From positions 124,001 through 188,000 of the forward strand of contig NZ_FQYK01000005.1 of assembly GCF_900141715.1 (NCBI RefSeq): a DNA stretch of 64,000 bases, read 5' to 3'. Position numbers and translations under genes: made by a program. The notes under the pieces were generated by a model that saw nothing but the letters and a program-made list of their open reading frames with translations, had not been told where the DNA came from and did not search any database. Shown here in pieces: positions 35,463-45,096 of the stretch (positions are counted from its first letter, which is position 1; every line of letters begins with the position of its first letter). The stretch is from Algibacter luteus. GTDB lineage: Bacteria; Bacteroidota; Bacteroidia; Flavobacteriales; Flavobacteriaceae.

Positions 35463-36545
35463 ATGGAAAACAAGAAAGAAATGAGAACCTGGTTAGATGA
35501 TTTAAAATTAGATCATCCATTAGTAATTGCAGGTCCATGTAGTGCAGAAACAGAAGAGCAAGTATTAAAAATTGCTCACGATTTAAAAAACACAGATGTT
35601 AGCTATTTTAGAGCTGGTATTTGGAAACCAAGAACACGCCCAGGTATGTTTGAAGGTGTTGGTGCTTTAGGTTTAAATTGGTTACAAAAAGTAAAAGCAG
35701 AAACGGGAATGAAAGTTTGTACTGAGGTTGCAAATGCAGCTCATGTAAAACTAGCTTTAGAGCATGATATTGACATGCTTTGGATTGGTGCACGATCTAC
35801 AGTATCACCTTTTATTATGCAAGAAATTGCAGATGCTTTAGAGGGTACTGATAAACCTGTATTAATTAAAAACCCAGTAAATCCTGATTTAGCTTTATGG
35901 TTAGGAGGTATCGAAAGAATATACAAAGCAGGGGTAAACAATATTGGCGCCATCCATAGAGGGTTTTCAACTTATGAAAAAACGAAGTATAGAAATAATC
36001 CAGAATGGCAGATGGCTATCGAGTTTCAAAATAAATTCCCAGATATTCCATTAATAAACGACCCGTCGCATATTACTGGTAAAAGAGATATGATTTTTGA
36101 TGTGTCTCAAACGGCATTAGATTTAAATTTTGATGGCTTAATGATAGAAACACATTACGACCCAGATAATGCTTGGAGTGATGCGGCTCAACAGGTTACG
36201 CCATCTACTTTAGTACAAATCATGAGAGATTTAAAAATTAAAAAAGAAACTGATCCAGAAGCAGAATACAATAGTGCTTTAGGTAATTTAAGAGCACAAA
36301 TTGATGTGATTGACAATCAAATTATAGAGTTGTTAGGTAAGCGAATGAAATCTTCAGATAGCATTGGTGAGCTTAAGAAGCAAAAAAATGTTGCTGTTTT
36401 ACAATCTAAAAGATGGAACGAGATTTTAGGAAAAATGGTATTAGAAGGAGAGCAACATGGCTTAAGTGAAGAGTTTATCTTAAGAATGTTTAAAGCGGTT
36501 CATCAAGAATCTATAAACCATCAAGAGAAAATTATAAACGGATAA
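35463..36545 (+). CDS. Bifunctional DAHP synthase / chorismate mutase
   Basis: The protein links the first step of the shikimate pathway with chorismate mutase. Residues 1-260 are a type I-beta DAHP synthase (VIAGPCSAETEEQV, RAGIWKPRTRPGMFEG, INDPSHITGKR). From about residue 275 a helical AroQ chorismate mutase follows (LRAQIDVIDNQIIELLGKRM...). Such fusions let prephenate or chorismate control the synthase. It is the last gene of the operon and is followed by a strong terminator. Confidence 0.94.
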   Translation: MENKKEMRTWLDDLKLDHPLVIAGPCSAETEEQVLKIAHDLKNTDVSYFRAGIWKPRTRPGMFEGVGALGLNWLQKVKAETGMKVCTEVANAAHVKLALEHDIDMLWIGARSTVSPFIMQEIADALEGTDKPVLIKNPVNPDLALWLGGIERIYKAGVNNIGAIHRGFSTYEKTKYRNNPEWQMAIEFQNKFPDIPLINDPSHITGKRDMIFDVSQTALDLNFDGLMIETHYDPDNAWSDAAQQVTPSTLVQIMRDLKIKKETDPEAEYNSALGNLRAQIDVIDNQIIELLGKRMKSSDSIGELKKQKNVAVLQSKRWNEILGKMVLEGEQHGLSEEFILRMFKAVHQESINHQEKIING

Positions 36546-36573
36546 ATTTATTTATCTATTCAATTAATTCCGA

Positions 36574-36607
36574 TAAAAAAAGCCTCCTAATTTTAGGAGG
36601 CTTTTTT
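36574..36607. terminator. Bidirectional terminator after the aromatic operon
   Basis: An A-run, AGCCTCCTAA, a short loop, TTAGGAGGCT and a T-run form a near-perfect hairpin that can work in both directions, for this operon and for the convergent gene ending at 36628. Confidence 0.85.
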
Positions 36608-36627
36608 ATAATTAGTAGTTGTTAAAA

Positions 36628-37278
36628 CTAGTTGCTTTTTGTGTAAGCTAATCTTCTTGATGCTTTGCGCATTAAGATATTTATTAGATCTTCAGGTGAA
36701 CTGCCAATACTGCCTCTCACTTTTTTATTGTAATTCCATAATAAAACACCATCTTCAGCATTATGAACGCTCATATTTACAATAGCACTATTTGTACTAC
36801 CCCAGAAACCTAATACCAAGCCTAAAGCAACAGATGCGCCTTCAGACATTGGTTTGTTAGTTTCAAATTCTCCTGAAATTACAGCATCAACTTCAAGTAA
36901 TTTTGCCAACTCTTGAGGCGTGTAATCCGTTATATTATCATAGTTAATATTTTTTCTTTTGAGTAAAGCGGTAGTTACTTTTGGGTCTTGTACTTCTAAG
37001 TTTTTCAATTTTCCACGTTTTTTTCTTTTTAAAAACCATGAGTACATAGCCGTTTGAATTCCTTCTCCTTCAGCTTTTTCAAGTCTGTGGAGTTTTTCAT
37101 CGTCCATATCTTTCATTTGTTTAGGCCTCAATTTGACTTGAGTTTTAAAAGGAACTACTGCAATTATTTTATGAGTTTTTGCTATTTCATCAAATTCAGG
37201 ATTTTCATAAAGGTTAGTTTGTGCATTTAGATTAAAAATAAAAATAAAGGTAAAAATTGAAAATAAAATTTTTTTCAT
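36628..37278 (-). CDS. Exported protein of unknown function, CsgG/TolB-like
   Basis: The 216-residue protein has a signal peptide (about 1-19, ending NLNAQ). The mature part reads IIAVVPFKTQVKLRP, ELAKLLEVDAVISGEFE and SVHNAEDGVLLWNYNK, which resembles the alpha/beta nucleotide-free fold of CsgG, GNA1162 and similar envelope proteins (an early VVPF strand, then a VISGxxE turn, then a LLW strand). No lipobox is seen. Function is not assignable. It is monocistronic and convergent with the aromatic operon. Confidence 0.7.
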   Translation of the reverse strand: MKKILFSIFTFIFIFNLNAQTNLYENPEFDEIAKTHKIIAVVPFKTQVKLRPKQMKDMDDEKLHRLEKAEGEGIQTAMYSWFLKRKKRGKLKNLEVQDPKVTTALLKRKNINYDNITDYTPQELAKLLEVDAVISGEFETNKPMSEGASVALGLVLGFWGSTNSAIVNMSVHNAEDGVLLWNYNKKVRGSIGSSPEDLINILMRKASRRLAYTKSN

Positions 37279-37365
37279 GTTGTTGAGGTTTTAAAATTTG
37301 ATAGCGAATATATGTATAATCTTACGTTTAAAATAATTAATTTAAGTTATTTTTGAGGACATATT

Positions 37366-38316
37366 ATGACAGGACACGTTTATAAATCTACAGGAAGTTG
37401 GTATACCGTAAAAACCCAATTGGGGCATACGTACGAATGCCGTATAAAAGGCAAATTTCGTCTTAAAGGTATAAAAAGCACCAATCCTATTGCTGTTGGA
37501 GATTTTGTGGATTTTGAATTGGAAACTGATAACAATGAAGAAACAGGAATTATTCATAAGATTCATGATAGGAAGAATTATATAGTTAGGAAGTCGGTAA
37601 ACTTATCGAAGCAAACTCATATCATCGCCGCTAATTTAGATCAGGTGTTTTTAATGATTACCATTAATAACCCACCAACGTTAACGAGTTTTATAGATCG
37701 GTTTTTGGTAACTGCCAAGGCTTATTCCATTAAAACGGTGTTGCTTTTTAATAAAATTGATACTTACGATAAAGAAACACTTGATGAAGTTCGATATTTA
37801 GCCCATATTTATCGCAAAATAGGGTACGAATGTATTGGGGTTTCCGCAACTACGGGCAAAAATGTAGATAAAGTAAAGGCCTTAATGCAGGATAAAGTGA
37901 GTATGTTTTCTGGTCATTCTGGAGTTGGAAAATCAACTTTAGTTAATACCATTGAACCTACATTAAACATTAAAACCAAAGAAATCTCAACGCTTTATAG
38001 CCAAGGGCAACATACTACTACGTTTGCCGAAATGTTCGATTTGAGTTTCGGTGCAAAAATTATTGACACACCAGGAATAAAAGGTTTTGGAATAGTAGAT
38101 ATGGAACGCGAAGAAATTGGAGATTATTTTCCTGAAATTTTCGCACTTAAACAAGATTGTAAATTCAATAATTGTTTACACCTAAAAGAGCCCAAATGTG
38201 CTGTTAAAAAAGCTTTAGAGAATGATGAAATCGCCTATTCGCGTTATAGAAGTTATGTGCAAATTTTAGAAGGTGAAGATGAACATTACAGAACCGATAT
38301 TTGGGAGAACCAATAA
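37366..38316 (+). CDS. rsgA: Ribosome small subunit-dependent GTPase
   Basis: RsgA is a circularly permuted GTPase that checks late 30S assembly. The 316-residue protein has an OB-fold N-terminus, NKID (G4) before GHSGVGKSTLVN (G1, about 184-195), DTPGIKGFG (G3), and a C-terminal zinc site with C-x4-C-x-H-x5-C spacing (DCKFNNCLHLKEPKC). A TATTTTTG -7 element lies at 37348-37355, just upstream. Confidence 0.94.
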   Translation: MTGHVYKSTGSWYTVKTQLGHTYECRIKGKFRLKGIKSTNPIAVGDFVDFELETDNNEETGIIHKIHDRKNYIVRKSVNLSKQTHIIAANLDQVFLMITINNPPTLTSFIDRFLVTAKAYSIKTVLLFNKIDTYDKETLDEVRYLAHIYRKIGYECIGVSATTGKNVDKVKALMQDKVSMFSGHSGVGKSTLVNTIEPTLNIKTKEISTLYSQGQHTTTFAEMFDLSFGAKIIDTPGIKGFGIVDMEREEIGDYFPEIFALKQDCKFNNCLHLKEPKCAVKKALENDEIAYSRYRSYVQILEGEDEHYRTDIWENQ

Positions 38317-38358
38317 TAAAATCACGAATATTAAAATACCTACTGAAATTAAGAATCT

Positions 38359-38811
38359 ATGAAAGCGGTAATTCAAAGGGTTTCAAAAGCGAGCGTTACT
38401 ATTGAAGGCAAACAAGTGGCTTCAATAAAAAACGGACTTTTAATTTTATTAGGAATTATAAATGAAGATGCTCAAGAGGATATTAATTGGCTTGCTAATA
38501 AAATTGTAAATATTCGAATTTTTAATGATGATAGCGGTGTCATGAATACCTCGTTACTCGATGTAAAAGGCGATGCCATTGTAGTAAGTCAATTTACACT
38601 ACAAGCATCAACAAAAAAAGGAAATCGCCCAAGTTATATAAAAGCCGCAAAACCAGATATAGCCATTCCGTTGTATGAGCGTTTTGTGAAACAACTAGAA
38701 AAAGATTTAGGAAAAACCATTCAAACCGGACAATTTGGAGCGAATATGCAAGTGGAGTTAATAAACGATGGACCCGTAACTATTATTATTGATACTAAAA
38801 ACAAAGAATAA
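38359..38811 (+). CDS. dtd: D-aminoacyl-tRNA deacylase
   Basis: The enzyme removes D-amino acids mischarged onto tRNA. The 150-residue protein begins MKAVIQRVSKASVTI, contains the SQFTLQA active-site motif (about residues 76-82) and ends with the GPVTI cis-proline motif. All are hallmarks of DTD. It overlaps the following gene by one base (TAATG). Confidence 0.95.
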   Translation: MKAVIQRVSKASVTIEGKQVASIKNGLLILLGIINEDAQEDINWLANKIVNIRIFNDDSGVMNTSLLDVKGDAIVVSQFTLQASTKKGNRPSYIKAAKPDIAIPLYERFVKQLEKDLGKTIQTGQFGANMQVELINDGPVTIIIDTKNKE

Positions 38812-39347
38812 TGGCCTCAATATTCGGGCACAGTATTGTTGGGTTTACACTCACTAAATTAATTGATAATAAACAGGTTAAGTGGTTGTTATTTGCTGCT
38901 ATTTTTTCTGCGATTTTACCAGATTTTGATGTGCTTACTTTTAAATTGGGCATACCATACGAGCATCCCTTAGGTCATCGTGGTTTTACACATTCTATAC
39001 TTTTTGCTATTATTTGGGCACTCATATTAATGTTGGCTTTTGGTAGAAAAAATAAACTCATTTGGTTTATGGTTATTTTTTTAACCACCCTTTCACATGG
39101 TGTTTTAGATGCTATGACCTCAGGCGGCATGGGTGTTGGCTTCTTTATTCCTTTTGATAATAGTCGGCATTTCTTTTCTTTTCAAGGTATTATAGTTTCC
39201 CCATTGGGTGTGGGAAGGTTTTTTTCAGAATGGGGGCTTCGAGTTATTGTAAGCGAAATAAAATATGTTTTAGTGCCGTGTTCTCTGTTATTGATTGTAA
39301 GATTTTTAGCAAATAAACTAAAAAACGCGCATTACAACGAAATATGA
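38811..39347 (+). CDS. YdjM-family membrane-bound metal-dependent hydrolase
   Basis: The 178-residue protein has several hydrophobic segments and the family's histidine/aspartate pattern: GHSIVGF, LPDFDVL, HRGFTHSILF and LSHGVLDAMTSGG. Members are inner-membrane proteins of unclear substrate. It is translationally coupled to dtd. Confidence 0.85.
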   Translation: MASIFGHSIVGFTLTKLIDNKQVKWLLFAAIFSAILPDFDVLTFKLGIPYEHPLGHRGFTHSILFAIIWALILMLAFGRKNKLIWFMVIFLTTLSHGVLDAMTSGGMGVGFFIPFDNSRHFFSFQGIIVSPLGVGRFFSEWGLRVIVSEIKYVLVPCSLLLIVRFLANKLKNAHYNEI

Positions 39348-39408
39348 CTTTTCTCATAAAATCGTTTGCATAAAAACAATATTTTTAAGCTTCAACAAGA
39401 TATTTTTT

Positions 39409-41319
39409 ATGCATAAAACGAATTTAGCCTACATTCTACTGCTGTTATTTTCCATTCAAGTTTTAGCCCAAGAAAGTTTATACACGAGTTTAACAATTCC
39501 ATCAAAATTACGAGGAAATGCCAACGCTGTGGTTCGTTATAACCATGTGCAGATAGCTTTAAATTCTTCTTATGAAATGTCTGTTCTTCAGAAAAGAGTT
39601 GTAACAATTTTAAACAAAGAAGGGGATGATGCGATTAATGCTGTGGTGCATTATGATAACAATGTTAAAATAAAAAACTTAGAAGTTAAAGTTTATAATA
39701 ATTTTGGAACTCAGATTAATAAATTCAAGAAAAACGACTTTAAAGATGTAAGTGCAGTTGATGGTGGCACATTGTATTCTGATTCTAGAGTCAAGTATCT
39801 TGAATATACCGCAGTAGACTATCCATATTCGGTTGAATTCATCTCAGAAACCGTGAGCAATAACACAGCATTCATTCAGCCTTTTATGCCAATAGATGAT
39901 TATTTTTTAAGTATTGAAAGAAGTACGTATCAAATTAACTATCCAACAGAAATTACACTTAGAACACTAGAGAGAAATTTTGATAATTATGAATTAATTA
40001 AAGAAGAAGCTAGTGGGGTTTTGAAATATAAAGTCAAGAATATAAATGCATTTAAGCCAGAAAAATATGCACCAGCGTTTTTTGATCTAGCACCAAAAGT
40101 ATTATTAGCTTCAAATCAGTTTACGTTAGAAGGGGTACAGGCAAAAGTTGAAAATTGGAATGATTTTGGAAAATGGATGTATCATGATTTAATTAAAGAT
40201 ACACACGATTTACCTGAGAGTACTATTGCTATGATTCAGGAACTAGTTAAAGATGAAACTAATGATATTGAGAAAGCAAAAAAAATATACAAGTATGTAC
40301 AGGATAAAACACGATATATAAGTGTACAAGTGGGTATTGGAGGCTGGAAACCTTTTAACGCATCTGATGTTGATAAATTGGGCTATGGCGATTGTAAAGG
40401 ACTTACCAATTATACAATGGCGCTTCTTAATGCTGTTGGAGTTAAATCTAATTACTGCGTGGTTTGGAGATATACTCAAGGTAGAAGCATTGAAAAAGAT
40501 TTTACCTCAATGCAAGGTAATCATGTGTTTCTAAACATTCCCACCGAAAATAACGAAGATATCTGGTTAGAATGTACCAGTCAGAAATTGCCGTTTGGTT
40601 TTATAGCCAATAGCACAGATGATAGAGATGTGTTAGTCATTACAACCGATGGTGGAGAAATAAAACATACAAAAAAGTATAACCCAGAAGAAAGTATTCA
40701 AACCATTAATGGAAAATATAGTATTTCTAATGATGGTAATCTACAAGCGCAGGTTATAGTTGGTTCAAAAGGGATTCAATACGATGATAAATATTGGCTA
40801 GAAACCGAAACTGAAAGAGATTTAGATAAACATTACAAAAAACGATGGCGCTATGTTAATAGCATGTCTATTGAAAGTATGGATATTCAAAATGATAAAC
40901 AAGATATTCAATTTATTGAACAAGTAAGTTTTAATGCTACAAATTATTCTAAGGTTATAGGAGACCGAATGCTATTAACTGTAAATGCATTAAATAGAAG
41001 TACACATGTGCCAGATCGTTACAGAAATAGAAATTATCCACTTAAAGTGAGTCGTGGGTTTGTTGATATTGATGAAGTTGAAATTGAGTTACCATCAGAT
41101 TATAAAGTAGAATCTATGCCTAAAAACATTGCTATAGAAAATAAGTTTGGACATTATAAAACGGAAATTGAAAAAATAGACGAAAACAAACTTTTGTACA
41201 AAAGGGAGTTTAAGGTAAATGATGGCGAATTTCCCAAAGAAGATTACGAAAAATTCAGATCGTTTTATAAAACAGTTTCAAGACAAGATAACGCAAAAAT
41301 AGCATTAATTAAAAAGTAG
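39409..41319 (+). CDS. DUF3857 / transglutaminase-like exported protein
   Basis: The 636-residue protein has a signal peptide (to about residue 20, VLAQ), an N-terminal DUF3857 beta domain and a central transglutaminase-like domain. The catalytic cysteine is C329 in GYGDCKGLT. H372 in GNHVFLNI and E388 in WLECTS fit the histidine and acid positions. It is presumably periplasmic, acting on a peptide or glycan substrate that is unknown. It is followed at 5 bp by a paralogue that has lost these residues. Confidence 0.85.
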   Translation: MHKTNLAYILLLLFSIQVLAQESLYTSLTIPSKLRGNANAVVRYNHVQIALNSSYEMSVLQKRVVTILNKEGDDAINAVVHYDNNVKIKNLEVKVYNNFGTQINKFKKNDFKDVSAVDGGTLYSDSRVKYLEYTAVDYPYSVEFISETVSNNTAFIQPFMPIDDYFLSIERSTYQINYPTEITLRTLERNFDNYELIKEEASGVLKYKVKNINAFKPEKYAPAFFDLAPKVLLASNQFTLEGVQAKVENWNDFGKWMYHDLIKDTHDLPESTIAMIQELVKDETNDIEKAKKIYKYVQDKTRYISVQVGIGGWKPFNASDVDKLGYGDCKGLTNYTMALLNAVGVKSNYCVVWRYTQGRSIEKDFTSMQGNHVFLNIPTENNEDIWLECTSQKLPFGFIANSTDDRDVLVITTDGGEIKHTKKYNPEESIQTINGKYSISNDGNLQAQVIVGSKGIQYDDKYWLETETERDLDKHYKKRWRYVNSMSIESMDIQNDKQDIQFIEQVSFNATNYSKVIGDRMLLTVNALNRSTHVPDRYRNRNYPLKVSRGFVDIDEVEIELPSDYKVESMPKNIAIENKFGHYKTEIEKIDENKLLYKREFKVNDGEFPKEDYEKFRSFYKTVSRQDNAKIALIKK

Positions 41320-41324
41320 TATCC

Positions 41325-43343
41325 ATGAGAATTTCAGCATTAATAATAGCCCTTAGCTTTACTTTAAGCGCATTTGCACAAGATTATGATTTTGGAGACG
41401 TATCCAAAGAAGAACTTCAAGAAAAATTTAACCCTTCAGATTCTTCTGCCAGTGCAACGTATTTGTATAAAAACCGACGGACTTACTTTGATTACATTAA
41501 AGGTCTCGGGTTTGAGTTAAAAACAGAAATCCATGAGCGTATAAAAATATACAATAAAGATGGTTTTGATTATGCAACAAAACAGTTAAACTTATATAAA
41601 AATGGTAATACTAAAGAGTCTATTTCTCCAATAAAGGCTTTTACCTATAATCTTGAAAACGGTAAAATAGTAGAAGAAAAATTAACTAAAAAGGGAATGT
41701 TCAATTCTGAAACTAATAAATATTTTAATAAGGTGAAATTTACTATGCCTAATATAAAGCCTGGTTCTGTCATTGAATATAAATACCAAATTACCTCCCC
41801 ATTTTGGTCTAATATTGATGAATTGGTTTTTCAGCATGATATACCAATAAAGAAATTAGAATCAAATATTGAAATTCCGGAGTACTTTAATTTTAGAATC
41901 AATACAAAAGGATATTTAACAGTTAATCCTACTACAGATAGTAAAACGGAGTATATCAGATTCGTTAATAAAACTAGAAATCAAGGCTCTGGATATTCTG
42001 CAAGTAGCACTACTACTTTTAATACTTCAGAAGTGTCTTATTCTACAAAAATAAGTAAATATGAAATAGAAAATGTTCCAGCACTTAAAAATGAACCATA
42101 TGTAAATAGTATTAATAATTACAGATCATCAATTAAATATGAACTTTCTTATACTAAATTTCCATATTCACAAATAGAATATTATACCACAACTTGGGAA
42201 GATGTAGTGGAAACGATTTTTAAAAGCTCCAATTTTGGAGATGAATTGGATAGAACGGGTTACTACGAAGATGACATAGATAACATTGTGTCTTCAATTT
42301 CCGACCCGGAAAGACGTATGTCTCTTATTTTTGATTTCGTAAAATCTAAAGTTAAGTGGAACGGTTACTATGGAAAGTATACCGATGATGGTGTTAAAAA
42401 ATCTTTTAAAGAAGGCGTTGGTAATGTTGCCGAAATTAATTTAATGCTCACTTCAATGCTACGTTATGCAGGTCTAAAAGCGCATCCTGTTTTGGTGAGT
42501 ACAAGAGGTCATGGTATTTCGTTGTTTCCAACAAGAGAAGGCTATAATTATGTGGTTACTTATGTAAAACTTCCTGATGGCAATGTTGTACTGCTTGATG
42601 CAACTAATAAGTATTCAGTACCTAATGTCTTACCGCTAAGAGCCTTGAATTGGCAGGGTAGGGTCATCGCAGAGCATGGGAGTTCAGAATTAATCGATTT
42701 GTATCCTAGTGTGGCTTCTAAAAATACAATTACCATGATGGCAAAGTTAGATAGTGAGGGTGGTGTTGAAGGCATGATTAGAAGTGTTAAAACCAATCAT
42801 AAGGCGCTAGATTTTAGAGAACGCTATGTTGAGGCTAATAAAGAAGAGTTTTTAGAAAAATTAGAAAATAAATATAATGGATTAGAGGTGTCTGATTATG
42901 CTGTAAAAAACGATGTCGATTTGTCAAAACCAGTTATGGAATCGTATAATTTTTTCAAAGAAAATCAAGCAGATATTATTGGCGACAAGATCTATTTTTC
43001 ACCTCTATTTTTCTTAAGAACAGCAGAAAACCCTTTTAAATTAGAAAAAAGAGAATTTCCAGTCGATTTTGGTTACCCATCGTCAACAACTTACAGAGTC
43101 ATAGTTACGATTCCAGAAGGTTATAAAATGGAAAGTATGCCAGAACCATCTGCTATGGCTTTACCAGATAATTTAGGAGAGTTTAAGTATAATATATCCG
43201 GAAAAGGTAATTCTATCCAGTTAATTATTTCAACTAAAATTAATTCTTCTATTATTACGCCTTTGTATTATGATGCTTTAAAAGAATATTTTAATAAATT
43301 TATCGAAAAAGAAGCAGAACAAATCGTTTTAACAAAAGCATAA
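41325..43343 (+). CDS. DUF3857 / transglutaminase-like protein, probably catalytically inactive
   Basis: This 672-residue exported paralogue of the preceding protein has the same order: signal peptide (about 1-18), DUF3857, transglutaminase fold and a C-terminal beta region. At the catalytic cysteine position the sequence is GNVAEIN (V368), and the histidine position is tyrosine (Y409 in YNYVVTYV), while the aspartate D425 in LLDATN remains. It is therefore likely a pseudoenzyme working with its neighbour. It overlaps the next gene by one base. Confidence 0.84.
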   Translation: MRISALIIALSFTLSAFAQDYDFGDVSKEELQEKFNPSDSSASATYLYKNRRTYFDYIKGLGFELKTEIHERIKIYNKDGFDYATKQLNLYKNGNTKESISPIKAFTYNLENGKIVEEKLTKKGMFNSETNKYFNKVKFTMPNIKPGSVIEYKYQITSPFWSNIDELVFQHDIPIKKLESNIEIPEYFNFRINTKGYLTVNPTTDSKTEYIRFVNKTRNQGSGYSASSTTTFNTSEVSYSTKISKYEIENVPALKNEPYVNSINNYRSSIKYELSYTKFPYSQIEYYTTTWEDVVETIFKSSNFGDELDRTGYYEDDIDNIVSSISDPERRMSLIFDFVKSKVKWNGYYGKYTDDGVKKSFKEGVGNVAEINLMLTSMLRYAGLKAHPVLVSTRGHGISLFPTREGYNYVVTYVKLPDGNVVLLDATNKYSVPNVLPLRALNWQGRVIAEHGSSELIDLYPSVASKNTITMMAKLDSEGGVEGMIRSVKTNHKALDFRERYVEANKEEFLEKLENKYNGLEVSDYAVKNDVDLSKPVMESYNFFKENQADIIGDKIYFSPLFFLRTAENPFKLEKREFPVDFGYPSSTTYRVIVTIPEGYKMESMPEPSAMALPDNLGEFKYNISGKGNSIQLIISTKINSSIITPLYYDALKEYFNKFIEKEAEQIVLTKA

Positions 43344-43669
43344 TGAACATACAAAACGCGCAACAAGAAGTTGATAATTGGATAAAAGAACACGGTGTAC
43401 GCTATTTTAACGAGCTTACAAATATGGCGCAACTTACCGAAGAGGTGGGGGAAGTAGCTAGAATTATTTCCCGCAGATACGGCGAACAAAGCGAAAAAGA
43501 AAGCGACAAAAATAAAGATTTAGGCGAAGAGTTAGCCGATGTGCTTTTTGTTTTGCTATGTTTAGCCAACCAAACCGATGTCGATTTACAACAAGCTTTT
43601 AACAAAAGAATGGATAAGAAAGCTAAACGAGACCACGATAGGCATCATAATAACGAAAAATTGAAATAA
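43343..43669 (+). CDS. MazG-like nucleotide pyrophosphohydrolase
   Basis: The 108-residue all-helical protein has the MazG metal-binding pattern: EEVGEVARI (about residues 31-39) and later EELADVLFVLLCLA. It probably hydrolyses non-canonical or excess nucleoside triphosphates. Members of this small type are near universal in Flavobacteria. It is translationally coupled to the preceding gene by a TAATG overlap. Confidence 0.88.
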   Translation: MNIQNAQQEVDNWIKEHGVRYFNELTNMAQLTEEVGEVARIISRRYGEQSEKESDKNKDLGEELADVLFVLLCLANQTDVDLQQAFNKRMDKKAKRDHDRHHNNEKLK

Positions 43670-43782
43670 CATTTTTATAATCGTACTTAAGTAAAACCTC
43701 AAAAAAAAACACGAAATAACTTAGTATTAATATCCATTATCCAGTAAATTTGCTGCTTCTTTTAATTGAGATTTAAATAAGT

Positions 43783-45006
43783 ATGCATTTTACACTTCAA
43801 AAATCTAACATTGCAAAACAATCGTCTATAAAAATTACAGGTTCAAAAAGTGAATCTAACAGATTGTTGCTATTACAAGCGTTATACCCAGAAATAGAAT
43901 TGAACAATGTTTCAAATTCTGATGATAGTAATTTAATGACCAACGCATTAAAATCTTCATCTAAAGTGGTAGATATTCATCACGCAGGTACTGCAATGCG
44001 GTTTTTAACTGCTTATTTTTCTATTCAAGAAGGGAGAGAAACGGTACTTACCGGTTCTAAACGTATGAAGGAGCGCCCCATTAAAATTTTGGTTGAAGCC
44101 TTAAAAGAATTAGGCGCCGAAATAAGTTATGTGGAAAATGATGGCTTCCCTCCAATAAAAATAATTGGAAAAAAACTTACCAAAAACAAGGTATCATTAA
44201 ATGCAAATGTAAGTAGTCAATACATTTCAGCGTTGTTATTGATAGCTTCAAAATTAGAAAACGGTATCGAATTAACACTTGAAGGCGAAATTACCTCGGT
44301 GCCATATATAAAAATGACCTTAAGTTTATTAGACGAAATTGGCGTAGAATCAACTTTTAAAGAAAATACAATTACTGTAAAACCTAATTCAAATAAGTTA
44401 GAGCCTAAAACACTAACTGTGGAGTCTGATTGGTCATCGGCGTCATACTATTTTAGTATCGCAGCTTTAAGTCCTGTGGGTACTGAAATTACTTTATCAT
44501 CTTATAAAGAACATTCACTACAAGGCGATTCGGCATTAGTTTCAATTTACAAACACTTCGGAGTTTCTGCGCAGTTTCATGAAAATTCGGTAACCTTAAC
44601 AAAGGAGAACACGACTTTAACACCGCTTAATCTAGATTTAAAAAACGCACCAGATATAGCACAAACCATTGCAGTTACCTGTTTTGCTTTAAGCATACCT
44701 TGCGATTTAACCGGCTTACATACCTTGAAAATTAAAGAAACCGACAGACTGGTCGCTTTAAAAACAGAAATTGAAAAATTAGGTGGTAGCGTAAAAATCA
44801 CTGATAAATCGTTGCATTTGGCAGCATCAACAGCAATTAAATCTATGGTGTCTATAGCCACTTATAACGATCATAGAATGGCAATGGCATTTGCACCTTT
44901 AGCTCTAAAAACCTCAATTGTTATTGAAGATGCTATGGTGGTATCAAAGTCCTATCCAACCTTTTGGGACGACTTAAAATCTATTGGTTTTCAAATAACT
45001 AAATAA
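43783..45006 (+). CDS. aroA: 3-phosphoshikimate 1-carboxyvinyltransferase (EPSP synthase)
   Basis: The enzyme adds enolpyruvate from PEP to shikimate 3-phosphate, the sixth shikimate step. The 407-residue protein has GSKSESNRLLLLQAL (about 21-35), HAGTAMRFLTAYF (in place of the usual N-x-GT), LKIKETDRLVALKTE and YNDHRMAMAFA. The first glycine-rich loop reads HAGTAMRFL, close to the NAGTAMRPL consensus, where altered residues affect glyphosate sensitivity. It is not in the aromatic operon. Confidence 0.94.
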   Translation: MHFTLQKSNIAKQSSIKITGSKSESNRLLLLQALYPEIELNNVSNSDDSNLMTNALKSSSKVVDIHHAGTAMRFLTAYFSIQEGRETVLTGSKRMKERPIKILVEALKELGAEISYVENDGFPPIKIIGKKLTKNKVSLNANVSSQYISALLLIASKLENGIELTLEGEITSVPYIKMTLSLLDEIGVESTFKENTITVKPNSNKLEPKTLTVESDWSSASYYFSIAALSPVGTEITLSSYKEHSLQGDSALVSIYKHFGVSAQFHENSVTLTKENTTLTPLNLDLKNAPDIAQTIAVTCFALSIPCDLTGLHTLKIKETDRLVALKTEIEKLGGSVKITDKSLHLAASTAIKSMVSIATYNDHRMAMAFAPLALKTSIVIEDAMVVSKSYPTFWDDLKSIGFQITK

Positions 45007-45021
45007 TAATCACGCATTTAC

Positions 45022-45053
45022 TTGACAACCCCTATCTTCAGATTGTATATTTG
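45022..45053 (+). promoter_or_regulatory. Promoter of queA
   Basis: TTG at 45022-45024 and TATATTTG at 45046-45053 with 21 bases between them match the Bacteroidota sigma-A promoter. It lies 44 bases before the queA start. Confidence 0.65.
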
Positions 45054-45096
45054 CAATCTTGTAAAAATTAAACACGCCTAAAAAATTAAATAATTT

